A stretch of 64,000 nt of DNA from CBDCIS01 sp965217565 (lineage in GTDB: Bacteria > Chloroflexota > Dehalococcoidia > Lucifugimonadales > CATOSD01): contig CBDCIS010000003.1 of the NCBI GenBank assembly GCA_965217565.1, forward strand, positions 62,001 through 126,000. Reading direction: 5' to 3'. Below are positions 51,819-61,437 of the stretch, one piece after another. The position numbers and the translations under genes are program-made. The notes below the pieces were generated by a model. The model saw only the letters and a list, made by a program, of their open reading frames with translations. It had not been told where the DNA came from and ran no database searches. Positions within the stretch are counted from its first letter, which is position 1. Each line of letters opens with the position of its first letter.

Positions 51819-51998
51819 ATGTCACCGGAGTTCTACGCGATTATCGGTTCTGCCCTCTTGATTCACCTGGTGATTGTCCTGTGCACGCTGGTTATGGTGA
51901 TTTCGTTGGAGGAGAGACCCAGGCGAAACAAGCGCATGAAAGAACGCAGAGACCGGCAGTTCGCGGAAGTGAACCAGCGTAGAGACCAGCCGGTTTGA
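51819..51998 (+). CDS. 59-aa single-span membrane protein, unknown function
   Basis: AGGGAG just before ATG 51819 opens a 59-codon gene: MSPEFYAIIG, a long hydrophobic helix (ALLIHLVIVLCTLVMVISL, residues 12-30), then a highly basic tail (RPRRNKRMKERRDRQF) ending QRRDQPV and TGA 51996-51998. The layout resembles small regulatory or assembly membrane proteins. TACAAT at 51740-51745 is a possible -10 box. It stands alone in a repeat island, and no family was recognised. Confidence 0.6.
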   Translation: MSPEFYAIIGSALLIHLVIVLCTLVMVISLEERPRRNKRMKERRDRQFAEVNQRRDQPV

Positions 51999-52030
51999 GC
52001 GTTTGCGCCATCGCCGTCTCCCGTCCGTCC

Positions 52031-52056
52031 GTAGGGGCAATCCCTCGTGGTTGCCC
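52031..52056. repeat. Palindromic repeat (GTAGGGGC family)
   Basis: GTAGGGGCAATCCCTCGTGG plus TTGCCC, one arm pair of the family. Confidence 0.6.
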
Positions 52057-52141
52057 TGTGTCAATCATCATACCCGGGGCGCCCGTGACAGGGGTAGGCA
52101 AATCGAGAATCGAGATTGGATGAGCGCCCCACCCCTCTGGG

Positions 52142-52159
52142 TTCCCGCGAACGCGGGAA
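52142..52159. repeat. ATTCCCGC hairpin repeat, copy 2
   Basis: TTCCCGCGAACGCGGGAA is a perfect palindrome followed by TGACGG, as in copy 1. Confidence 0.75.
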
Positions 52160-52358
52160 TGACGGTTGAGGCTGATATTGAAATACCTACCCTTGTTAGC
52201 CAGGGCGCGCACGAGGGGCGCCCATGCCGGGCAGCCGCAAGCCGCCCGGGGGCAGCCACGCAGCCACAGGGAACTGACATTATGCCGCGGAGCGCCCAAA
52301 CCGGCAGACCGAAAACCAAAAACCCGCCAACTCGCCGCAAAGTGGGTTGTCTAACTTC

Positions 52359-52388
52359 TTGACAGCGTGCGCGTCTCTCCGTTATAGT
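52359..52388 (+). promoter_or_regulatory. Strong sigma-70-type promoter for the S-layer-like gene
   Basis: TTGACA (52359-52364) and TATAGT (52383-52388) are 18 bases apart. The predicted start near 52395 leaves a leader of about 355 bases, which could stabilise or regulate an abundant message. Confidence 0.7.
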
Positions 52389-52751
52389 TTGCGCTGTCTT
52401 ATGAAAAGTGTCCGCCTGAACCCCTGTGCGGTCGGCGAAACCCAGCTTGGAGGGTGCGCTTTGACATCGTATAAACTCGAGGGACGCCCCACGCGCGGCG
52501 TCTCCTCGTCTCTTTTCTCCGGGCATGACTCTTTTTCGACTCCGCTCTTCCTCGACAGGGCAGAGTCCACTCGTGTAGTTGACGGACTGACCAATAGCAG
52601 TGAAAGCGAGGTTATCGATGCGGTCGCCTTCCGCCTCATCCAGAGCGGACCCTCTCCACCCGCAAGGGTGTAGCTTCAAGCCAGGAATTCATCTCTTTTC
52701 TTCAGATGAAGCGAGTCCTCAAACGGTAAACCCAGTTTTAGGGGGAAGTCA

Positions 52752-55700
52752 GTGAAAAGTTCATTCAGGATACTAGCCATAGGCTTGGCGCTCGCGCTCT
52801 TGTTGGTGGTTCCCGTCAACTTCGGCGGCACCGCAAGCGCCGCGGACATCGACCTCGACAACAACGAGGCCGCATGGTCGTCCGGGACGATGGACGCTGG
52901 AGGAGACCTGCAGGAGGCCGGCTTCTTTGGCCCAGGCGCCACGGGCGTAAGCTCGGTGTCGCTCTATCTCAGGAGCGATTCGCTCCAAACCACCGAAACC
53001 TCGTTGGCTACTACGAAGATGGGGATTAGCGATACTCAGATCGTGGTACTTAGCGACAGCGCCGATATCGAGAGGGTGGAGCTGGGCAAATTCAAGGATA
53101 ACGACCCCGACCTGGTGATGAATGCGCTGAGCACCAGGGAGTACGACCAGGTCACTCCGGCCAATACCCCAGTTACCACCGACAACGTGATTATCCATCT
53201 CTATAACAGCGCCAATACATACCAGGGGTATGCGAACGGGCAGGTCATAGACCCGACCTCTGGCAGAATCAGAATCGACTATGTCGAAGCTGCTGCTGCC
53301 GTCCATGATCACGCGGTGATCCAGTTCAGTTACGACATCGCGGATATGTATGAGCCCACGGCTGATACCGAGGACGGGGACGTCGTAAGGAACAGCTACA
53401 CCAGCGGCTACCAGCGCGCCAGGGTAACGAGCAATTCGGACGGCTCCGGTGAGTGGGTGTTGCTCGAAGAGGTCGCCGGCGTGGGAGACGACGCTGCTGA
53501 CCCGAAGAGCGACTACTTCAAGGTCACAACCATGATCTCCGATGACCCTGACGATGCCGGCGGCGCCGACGACAAGGTGTGGGTGCAGGACGGCGACACG
53601 CTGACCGCCACCATCTACTCCAAGAACAACGACACCGACAGCACGGTCATAGCCACGGCCACGGTCAGCATCGACGCCGAGGACCCCGCGATCAGCGGCC
53701 TGACCCCGGTGGACGGAACCATCCTCAACAAGGGCGAGGAGATAATCTCCATCAGCTTCGACATATCGGACTCGGGCGCGGGCTTTGACATAGCCACGCC
53801 GAACTCTAATGTCTCGTCCATAGAACTGTGGGTTGACGACGACGGAGATGGCGATTTTGACGATTCCTCGTGCTTACTACCGAATAATGTTCTCTCCTTC
53901 CCGTCAAGGACCAGGGACGAGGTGGGCGCGATCTACGCCCCTGAAACAAGGAAATGGGCGGACAATCCATGCGCGGGCGTCGTAAATGCCACCGCCTTGG
54001 ACGACAACCACCACGGCAGGGAGTTCGAGCTGCGGGTTACCGCCGTCGATTTGGCTGGCAATCAGGATGTAGAGACTGTGGTGTTGCGTCTGGACACCGT
54101 GGCCCCCAGCATCATGCCCAACGGTGTGGCCGCCGGCACAGGCTGGGACTCCTCTGACAAGAAGACAGTGGGCCAGGCCGACTCCATTCTCATAGAGTTC
54201 AACGAATCGCTGGACCCGGGCACCGTGTCTGAGGACGACTTCGACGTCGCGGGCTTCCAGATAACTGACGCCGACGTGGTGGGTGTCAACGCCGACAACG
54301 ACGAAATGGAAGACCAGGACAGGAACGAGTACGTGGCGCTGACGCTGAGCGAGGACTTGGACCAGAACTCCAGGCCAAACGTTGGCATCGTAGGCTCCAT
54401 AGCGGACGAGGCGGGCAACACCGTCTCTGGCACGGCCTCCAAGCCTAAGCTGACGCAAAAGGCGCAAAACAAGCTAAAGCCCGGCGTTACGGTGGAAGCC
54501 TTCACGGCCCTCCTCAGCGACGATGGGGAGCAGGCAATCAGCTTCACGGCCGATGAGCCTCTGCGAAAGGCTATTACACAGGACCTTTGCACCTGTGTGT
54601 CGATCAGTGGAGGGACATTCTCCAGCAACGGCCTGGAGGCTAACAAAACCACCGTGGGCGTATCGCTGACCACTACCATGGAAGGCGCAGCCAAGTTCAA
54701 GGAGAGCGCAATCTCCGACACTGGCGCCTACGGCGTGATAGTCCAGGCGGTTGACTACGACAAGAACGCCACAGTAAAGGGCGCTGTCTCGGCAACGGAG
54801 GAGGACGTGTCGAACGACATTACCGCTGACGTAATGGGCGGCAATGGCGTGCAGACCTTCACGGTCAAGCCGAACAAGTGGCCCCTGGCCGACAGCGACG
54901 CTGACGGCTCCCTCGCCGACGAGTTCAAGGTGACGGTCGGAAGCGGGAGCGCGCAGAGCGTGATGGCCGAAAGCATAGATTGGGGCGCCGGATCGGTAAC
55001 CCTGATAGTGCCAGAGAGCGTAGGCACCTCCACCAAGTTCATCGCGAAAGACGACAACGTGAAGCTGACCTACAAGTACGTTGATGCCTCACAAGTCATA
55101 CAGGTCGATACCCAGGCGCCGACCGCCAGCTTCGAGCCTGAGGCGGGCTCTACCATAGAGCACCAGAGGCCGATCATACAGATAATGTGGGACGACGCTG
55201 AGTACGCCGGCGACACGCACAAGACGGTCACACTGACCGCCGCGACGCTGAAGGGTCCGGACGGCGAGACGGTCGACATCATGGACATGCTGGAGACGAC
55301 GGACAACAAGGACTGGGTCTATGCGCCGGCAGATGCCCTCGCACTGGGCGAGTACACCCTCAGCGTGAGCGCGGACGACGAGGCCGGAAACTCCAAGAAC
55401 AAGCAGACGGCCAAGTACACAATCAAGGCGAGGCCCAAGACCACCGTCGCCCTGAGGGCGGGCTGGAACCTGGTTTCCCTCCGCGGTGCGCCGGCGAGCG
55501 TTGACATCAACGACGTAATCACGGCGGCGAGCGTCGAGGTGGTATCGACCTACGATGCGTCCCTGGCTTCCCCCTGGACGGTCTGGACGCGGGACGCGGA
55601 CGGGGCGCTGATGTCCACGCCGGCTGGCAGGAACGCCATCAACCCAGGCCACGGGCTGTGGGTGAGGAGCTCCAACGGCGAGGACCTGAAGGTTGACATA

Positions 55701-55991
55701 CCCGGACTCTCCAGGGACGACCTCTCTACACTCCCGCCCATAGTCGAACTGTCGGCGGGGTGGAACCTGGTCGCCGCGTCGAGCGTTGACCCCGGTGTGA
55801 AGACGCTCGACCCCGACGTGTACTTCCATGGCCTCGAGTGGGTCAGGGTGTACGAGTACGATACCCTTACGGGCAGACTGGCAGGCGCCCTGCCCATGCC
55901 GGACCCCGATGACGGTGACAACGACGAGTTCATCGATATCGGCAAGGGCTACTGGGTGTACCTAGCCGAGCCGGGAACGCTCGTTCCCTAA
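52752..55991 (+). CDS. Large secreted S-layer-like protein with Ig-like repeats
   Basis: GTG 52752 after GGGGGAAG opens a 1079-aa protein. The signal peptide is SFRILAIGLALALLLVVPVNFGGTASA, cut at about residue 31. The mature part is very rich in Asp and Ala. It contains several Ig-like or Big-type domains (for example TAVDLAGNQDVETVVLRLDTVAP, FNESLDPGTVSEDDF, EYTLSVSADDEAGNSKN). The C-terminus has two related modules starting RAGWNLVSLRG and SAGWNLVAASS and ending GKGYWVYLAEPG. No SLH or LPXTG anchor is seen. Strong promoter, long leader and acidic composition suggest an abundant, calcium-binding surface-layer protein, which is inference. Confidence 0.7.
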   Translation: MKSSFRILAIGLALALLLVVPVNFGGTASAADIDLDNNEAAWSSGTMDAGGDLQEAGFFGPGATGVSSVSLYLRSDSLQTTETSLATTKMGISDTQIVVLSDSADIERVELGKFKDNDPDLVMNALSTREYDQVTPANTPVTTDNVIIHLYNSANTYQGYANGQVIDPTSGRIRIDYVEAAAAVHDHAVIQFSYDIADMYEPTADTEDGDVVRNSYTSGYQRARVTSNSDGSGEWVLLEEVAGVGDDAADPKSDYFKVTTMISDDPDDAGGADDKVWVQDGDTLTATIYSKNNDTDSTVIATATVSIDAEDPAISGLTPVDGTILNKGEEIISISFDISDSGAGFDIATPNSNVSSIELWVDDDGDGDFDDSSCLLPNNVLSFPSRTRDEVGAIYAPETRKWADNPCAGVVNATALDDNHHGREFELRVTAVDLAGNQDVETVVLRLDTVAPSIMPNGVAAGTGWDSSDKKTVGQADSILIEFNESLDPGTVSEDDFDVAGFQITDADVVGVNADNDEMEDQDRNEYVALTLSEDLDQNSRPNVGIVGSIADEAGNTVSGTASKPKLTQKAQNKLKPGVTVEAFTALLSDDGEQAISFTADEPLRKAITQDLCTCVSISGGTFSSNGLEANKTTVGVSLTTTMEGAAKFKESAISDTGAYGVIVQAVDYDKNATVKGAVSATEEDVSNDITADVMGGNGVQTFTVKPNKWPLADSDADGSLADEFKVTVGSGSAQSVMAESIDWGAGSVTLIVPESVGTSTKFIAKDDNVKLTYKYVDASQVIQVDTQAPTASFEPEAGSTIEHQRPIIQIMWDDAEYAGDTHKTVTLTAATLKGPDGETVDIMDMLETTDNKDWVYAPADALALGEYTLSVSADDEAGNSKNKQTAKYTIKARPKTTVALRAGWNLVSLRGAPASVDINDVITAASVEVVSTYDASLASPWTVWTRDADGALMSTPAGRNAINPGHGLWVRSSNGEDLKVDIPGLSRDDLSTLPPIVELSAGWNLVAASSVDPGVKTLDPDVYFHGLEWVRVYEYDTLTGRLAGALPMPDPDDGDNDEFIDIGKGYWVYLAEPGTLVP

Positions 55992-56031
55992 CGGAAGCGC
56001 AAAACCGGCGTAAGGTGGGTTAGGAAGTGGT

Positions 56032-56067
56032 GAAAGGCCCCCTTCCCCTCAGGGGAGGGGGCCTTTC
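56032..56067 (+). terminator. Strong hairpin after the S-layer-like gene
   Basis: GAAAGGCCCCCTTCCCCT and AGGGGAGGGGGCCTTTC pair almost completely (17-base arms). No T-run follows, but the position right after a highly expressed gene fits a terminator. Confidence 0.7.
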
Positions 56068-56102
56068 AGTATCTATCGCAAATCGCCCTGTGCAATACGA
56101 CA

Positions 56103-56205
56103 ATAGGGGCCGCAGCCGTGACCAGGGCACCCACACGGGATTGCCCCTACGGGGGACGGTTGGTCGGGGCGCGAACTGGGCAACCACAAGGGGTTTGCCT
56201 CTACG
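56103..56205. repeat. Two palindromic repeats (GTAGGGGC family) upstream of the Pro-Thr-rich gene
   Basis: ATAGGGGCCGC...GGGCACCCACACGGGATTGC plus CCCTAC, then GGGCAACCACAAGGGGTTTG plus CCTCTAC. Confidence 0.65.
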
Positions 56206-56225
56206 ACGTTAGAAGGAAGGTCGAG

Positions 56226-57332
56226 ATGAAACAGCCTGGAATGAGAGCCAACACGCGCGCGATAGCGCTAGCGGGCGTGGCCGTCCTGGTGGCGATGGCG
56301 GTCGCGCTGCTCGGCGACTCGGCCAACGCGCAGGCACCGCCGCCCGCGCCGGAGATATACTCCGGGACGGCGACGGCGGCGGGCCAGCCGGTTCCCGATG
56401 GCTCGGAGATAGTCGCCAGGATAGGCGAGGAGTACGAGTCCGAGCCGGTGACGGTAAAGAACGGGCGCTACGCGACATTGGGCGTGGCGGCTCCGGACGC
56501 CTCCTTCGCGGGTAGGACCATAACCTTCCACCTGTCCAACGTGCAGGCGGAGGAGACGGACAAGTTCGCCGCGGGCACGTTCCCGACGGTGAAGTCGAAC
56601 TTCAACCTTACGTTCGCCAGCCTGCCGGCGCCGACGCCGACGCCCGCACCGGAGGTTGTGTCGCCCGAGGTCTATTCCGGCAGGATAGCCGTGTCGGGCG
56701 GCATCATCCCCGCAAACGCGATGCTGGTCGCGCGCGTGGGCGACTACACGTCAGAGCCGGTCGCCATATCCGGCGACTCGTACAGCAGCCTGGTGGCGGA
56801 CCCCGGCCTGGCGACCTACGTGGGCATGGGCGTGACGTTCGAACTGAACGGAATAGCCTCCGCGCCTCCCAGCCCGGCGGTGGTGTTCACGCCCGGCGCC
56901 TTCGCGACGGTCAACCTGATATTCACGGGCCTGCCGACGCCCGTCCCACCGACGCCGACACAGGTCCCGCCGACGCCCGTCCCGCCGACGCCGACACAGG
57001 TCCCGCCAACGCCGACACAGGTCCCGCCAACGCCGACACAGGTCCCGCCGACGGCAGTCCCGCCAACACCGGTCCCACCGGCGCCGACGCCCGTCCCGCC
57101 GACGGCAGTCCCGCCAACACCGGTCCCACCGGCGCCGACGGCAGTCCCGACGACGGCCCCAGCGCCAACGAGCGCTCCGCAGGCAACGCCAACGCCGGAG
57201 GAAGAGGGCGGCGGCGCGTGCTCGCTCCCGAGCGGCAACACGCCGGCGGCGACGGCCATGGCCAACCTGGCCCTGCTGGTAGCCCCGCTGGGCCTGATAG
57301 CCGGCTACCGCACCTGGCGCCGGAGAGGGTAG
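56226..57332 (+). CDS. Secreted two-repeat protein with Pro-Thr linker and C-terminal membrane anchor
   Basis: ATG 56226 is preferred to the open extension from 56118, which is encoded by palindromic repeats. The 368-aa product has a signal peptide (IALAGVAVLVAMAVALL...ANA). Two related beta domains follow, each starting PEIYSGTATAAG or PEVYSGRIAVSG and continuing with EIVARIGEEYESEPVTV or MLVARVGDYTSEPVAI. A long PPTPTQVPPTP linker (residues 238-325) leads to a C-terminal span (AMANLALLVAPLGLIAGY) with WRRRG. It is probably a surface protein held by its C-terminus. Function unknown. Confidence 0.72.
   Translation: MKQPGMRANTRAIALAGVAVLVAMAVALLGDSANAQAPPPAPEIYSGTATAAGQPVPDGSEIVARIGEEYESEPVTVKNGRYATLGVAAPDASFAGRTITFHLSNVQAEETDKFAAGTFPTVKSNFNLTFASLPAPTPTPAPEVVSPEVYSGRIAVSGGIIPANAMLVARVGDYTSEPVAISGDSYSSLVADPGLATYVGMGVTFELNGIASAPPSPAVVFTPGAFATVNLIFTGLPTPVPPTPTQVPPTPVPPTPTQVPPTPTQVPPTPTQVPPTAVPPTPVPPAPTPVPPTAVPPTPVPPAPTAVPTTAPAPTSAPQATPTPEEEGGGACSLPSGNTPAATAMANLALLVAPLGLIAGYRTWRRRG
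56936..57160. repeat. Low-complexity Pro/Thr-coding tandem repeats
   Basis: Short units of 9, 15 and 24 bases (CCGACGCCGACACAGGTCCC type) repeat many times and encode PPTPTQV and PPTPVPP. Confidence 0.7.
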
Positions 57333-57345
57333 GTCACAAGATTCC

Positions 57346-57401
57346 CCCTCCCTTGACGGGAGGGAGATAGAAAGTATGGGCGGGTCTCGACCCGCCCATA
57401 C
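57346..57401. terminator. Two hairpins between convergent genes
   Basis: CCCTCCC...GGGAGGG (about 57346-57364) is followed by a perfect 13-base-arm palindrome GTATGGGCGGGTC/GACCCGCCCATAC (57374-57401). The second belongs to the same style as the shc repeat at 40404. Together they probably end transcription from both sides. Confidence 0.6.
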
Positions 57402-57441
57402 ATCGTTATCGCGAATGGTGCGAAAATGGCCCGTCGCTTGG

Positions 57442-57732
57442 CTAACCGCGGCGGGCCGCCGTCGGCAGGGCGCGCACGGCTTCGCCTACTCGCCGTTCGG
57501 CGGCGGCAAGGTCGAACTGTGTCTGGAGATTCAGCCAGAACTGGGGATCGACGCCAAACCAGTGTCCGAACCGCAGGGCGGTGTCACTGGTCACCGAACG
57601 CTTGCCAGCTATGATCTGGCTCACGCGGTTCGACGGCACCTCGATCTGACGCGCAAATACCGTCGGGGGCACGCCCAACTCCGCAAGTTCATCCTCCAGT
57701 ATCTCCCCCGGATGAACGGCTCGTTGTAACAT
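57442..57732 (-). CDS. higA: HigA-type antitoxin (XRE family)
   Basis: ATG 57732 with GGAGG 8 bases upstream gives 96 aa (MLQRAVHPGEILEDELAELG); ATG 57747 is an alternative. The HTH is PPTVFARQIEVPSNRVSQIIAGKRSVTSDTALRFGHWFG, followed by DPQFWLNLQTQFDLAAAER, the HigA/VapI signature. It represses its own operon and neutralises HigB, which is encoded just upstream, the usual toxin-first order. Confidence 0.92.
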   Translation of the reverse strand: MLQRAVHPGEILEDELAELGVPPTVFARQIEVPSNRVSQIIAGKRSVTSDTALRFGHWFGVDPQFWLNLQTQFDLAAAERRVGEAVRALPTAARRG

Positions 57733-57751
57733 TCCTGTGGCCTCCATATCT

Positions 57752-58033
57752 CTAGTGATAGTCAACAATCTCGACATCGGTTGGCCCTGGGCCATCTGGC
57801 CAGGTGAAACAGATACGCCACTGCCGGTTGATTCGAATCGAGTATTGTTCCTCTCTATCTCCTCTGAGAGCCTCAAGTCGATTACCCCGCAGCGCGCGCA
57901 GAGCCTCCAGCGATGGCGCCGCGTTCAGCATTGAGAGCCGCCTTGCCGCCTGTCTTTCAATCCCAGAGAACGCCGCGACAAACTCTCCCCCCGCAAACTG
58001 TTCAGTTCGCCTGCCCTCGTATCCAAGAATCAT
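57752..58033 (-). CDS. higB: HigB-type toxin (RelE superfamily mRNA interferase)
   Basis: ATG 58033 gives 93 aa, the family norm; the frame is open to 58072. Motifs are RRTEQFAGGEFVAAF, RRLSMLNAAPSLEALRALRGNRLEALRGDREEQYSIRINRQWRICF and the terminal DVEIVDYH. RINRQWRICF is the conserved RelE-fold strand with basic residues that bind RNA. It cleaves mRNA on ribosomes in known members. The antitoxin gene follows 19 bases later. Confidence 0.92.
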   Translation of the reverse strand: MILGYEGRRTEQFAGGEFVAAFSGIERQAARRLSMLNAAPSLEALRALRGNRLEALRGDREEQYSIRINRQWRICFTWPDGPGPTDVEIVDYH

Positions 58034-58250
58034 GCTTGGTCCAGTATGCAGTGAGTTGACGATAGACGTCAAACGTCATAGCCGGCGGTAGGGACCTCTC
58101 CCCATTACATTCGCGGGTGATTTGACACCATCTTGGCGCGCCAAGTATGATACGACTCGCAGGGCCGGGTTCATCGTCGCGAAAGCGCAGCCGGCTCATC
58201 TCCGTTCCAGTTCGTTTTCGCGCTTCCGATTCCGTTTTCAGGCAAGTGGC

Positions 58251-59645
<1,395 letters not shown>

Positions 59646-59673
59646 CGCCGCCCACGCAGGGGCAATCCCTTGG

Positions 59674-61337
59674 AGTCTGTCTCAAAAGTCGAGCGGGGGG
59701 ATATGGCTCGGGGTATACTTGGGAAGCGACAGCCCATCTCTGGAGGTGATAGAGATGCCACTGCGTCCGATGGGTCGAGAGCAGATGTGGATGTTGCCGC
59801 CGACCCTGGATGAGATGATCCCGGAGGACCATCCTGCGCGGTTCGTGGCCGAGTTCGTCGATGGGCTGAACCGAGACGACTGGGCGGAGCTCGGCGTCGA
59901 TATCGAGGGATGTTGGATGGGAGCCCCGGCGTACCATCCCAGGGCGCTGTTGGGCGTGTGGCTGTATGGATTCATGACAGGCGTTCGGTCGTGCCGCAAG
60001 CTGGAGGCGGCCTGCGGAGACCAGATATCGTACCTGTGGCTGACCGGATGGCAGCGTCCAGACCACAACACCTTGTGGAGGTTCTACAAGAGCCACCGCC
60101 AGTCGATGCGCAAGTTGCTGAAGCGCACAGTGCAAACGGCGGTCAGGATGGACCTTGTGGAGTTGGCGTTGCAGGCTGTGGATGGTACGAAGGTGGGAGC
60201 GAATGCGAGCGGAGACAGGACGCTCGATGCGGAAGGACTGCAGCGTCTGTTGAGACGTCTGGAGGATGCGGTGAGGGATCTGGAAGCTCAGAGCGAGGCG
60301 GGAGAGGACGCTGCGCCCGTCCATCTGCCTCAGGAGTTGGCCGAGAAGACGGCGCTGAGAGAGCAGGTGCGCCGAGCTATGGAGGAGCTTTCGGAGCGTG
60401 GAGACCTCAATCACATCAACCTCACCGATACGGACGCACGTCTGATGAGGACTCGCCAGGGGATAACGCCCTGCTACAACGCACAGGCGATGGTCTCGCC
60501 GACGCAGACCGAGGCAGGGAAGAGAGGCATGTTGATCACTGCGGTGGAGGTTACCGATGACCCCGACGACCATTCTCAACTGGCCCCAATGCTTCAGAAG
60601 GCAGAGGAGACGACGGGTGTCAGGTCTGAGATGACGTTGGCAGACGCAGGTTATCACTCAGGGAGCAATCTGGAGGAGTGCGCGCTCAGAGACCAGCAGG
60701 TTGTGATGCCCGAGGCACAGCGTCGGGCGCTGGGCCACCCGTATCACAAGGACCGATTCACCTATGACGAGGAGACCGACAGCTACATCTGTCCAAAAGG
60801 ACAGTGGCTGCGCTTCACCCGTATGAAGCGCAGACGTGGGATAGCGGTGAGGCTCTACCGGGCCTCCGGCGCTGTCTGCCGAGCGTGTCCGGTCTTTGGG
60901 GTGTGTACGAGGGATGGCCGAAATGGGCGAGCGCTTGAGATAGGGCCGCACGACACAGCGCTGCGTCGTCATCGGCGCTGGATGCGCACCGACGAAGCCA
61001 GACAGTCCTACGATCGCAGGAAGGGTCTGGTCGAGCCGGTCTTTGGGATCATCAAAGAGCAGCAGGCGGCGCGTAGAGTCCTGCTGCGTGGCATAGACAA
61101 CGTGGCCGCTGAGTGGGGCCTGTTGGCCACGGCCTTCAATCTGCGCACCCTGTGGCGCGGGTGGCGTGGCCGGGCAACCCGCATATGGCGCCGCAATCTC
61201 AGCCCATCGTTTGCGCACAGATCCCTCATCGGCGCATCCGGCGCTCTGGCCTGAGACACCCGGACCGATCATTGCACAAATGCGACCGGAGTCGGCGCTT
61301 CACTCTTATCACCACAACCCTCTTGTGAGACATGCTC
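59674..61337 (+). mobile_element. IS1182-family insertion sequence, about 1.66 kb
   Basis: The left end GAGTCTGTCTCAAAAG (59674) and the inverted right end GAGCATGTCTCACAAG (to 61337) are imperfect inverted repeats. CTTG is duplicated at 59670-59673 and 61338-61341. Removing the element and one CTTG restores GCAGGGGCAATCCCTTGTGG plus CTGCCCC, a GTAGGGGC-family palindrome, so the IS inserted into that repeat. It encodes one intact transposase. Confidence 0.88.
59755..61254 (+). CDS. IS1182-family transposase
   Basis: ATG 59755 with GGAGGT 7 bases upstream gives 499 aa. The N-terminal DUF772 domain shows HPRALLGVWLYGFMTGVRSCRKLEAAC, then DHNTLWRFYKSHR. Catalytic residues of the DDE fold are in LQAVDGTKVGA (Asp), MTLADAGYHSG (Asp) and KGLVEPVFGIIKEQ (Glu). 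A Cys-rich stretch CRACPVFGVCTRDGRNGR near residue 380 is typical of this family. It appears complete. Confidence 0.92.
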   Translation: MPLRPMGREQMWMLPPTLDEMIPEDHPARFVAEFVDGLNRDDWAELGVDIEGCWMGAPAYHPRALLGVWLYGFMTGVRSCRKLEAACGDQISYLWLTGWQRPDHNTLWRFYKSHRQSMRKLLKRTVQTAVRMDLVELALQAVDGTKVGANASGDRTLDAEGLQRLLRRLEDAVRDLEAQSEAGEDAAPVHLPQELAEKTALREQVRRAMEELSERGDLNHINLTDTDARLMRTRQGITPCYNAQAMVSPTQTEAGKRGMLITAVEVTDDPDDHSQLAPMLQKAEETTGVRSEMTLADAGYHSGSNLEECALRDQQVVMPEAQRRALGHPYHKDRFTYDEETDSYICPKGQWLRFTRMKRRRGIAVRLYRASGAVCRACPVFGVCTRDGRNGRALEIGPHDTALRRHRRWMRTDEARQSYDRRKGLVEPVFGIIKEQQAARRVLLRGIDNVAAEWGLLATAFNLRTLWRGWRGRATRIWRRNLSPSFAHRSLIGASGALA

Positions 61338-61387
61338 CTTGTGGCTGCCCCGGTTCGTCGCCACGTGGCGTGGTCGGCACACCATCA

Positions 61388-61412
61388 GGGCGCCCACAAG
61401 GGACGCCCCTAC
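61388..61412. repeat. Palindromic repeat (GTAGGGGC family) upstream of gdhA
   Basis: AGGGCGCCCACAAGGGACGC plus CCCTAC, 25 bases before the gdhA start. Confidence 0.65.
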
Positions 61413-61437
61413 TTTGGACCGCCAGGGAGAAACTCAA

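Larger units (their letters stand above)
51999..52751. other. Intergenic leader and repeat region upstream of the S-layer-like gene
   Basis: It contains a GTAGGGGC-family repeat (52031-52056), an ATTCCCGC-type hairpin (52142-52159), and a strong promoter (52359-52388). The promoter implies a leader of about 360 bases before the next gene. No small protein gene was convincing. Confidence 0.6.

Noticed and set aside
56118..56225. Extended N-terminus of the Pro-Thr-rich anchored protein
   Set aside because: The extension is encoded by GTAGGGGC-family repeats; ATG 56226 with GAAGGAAGG and a signal peptide is the better start.
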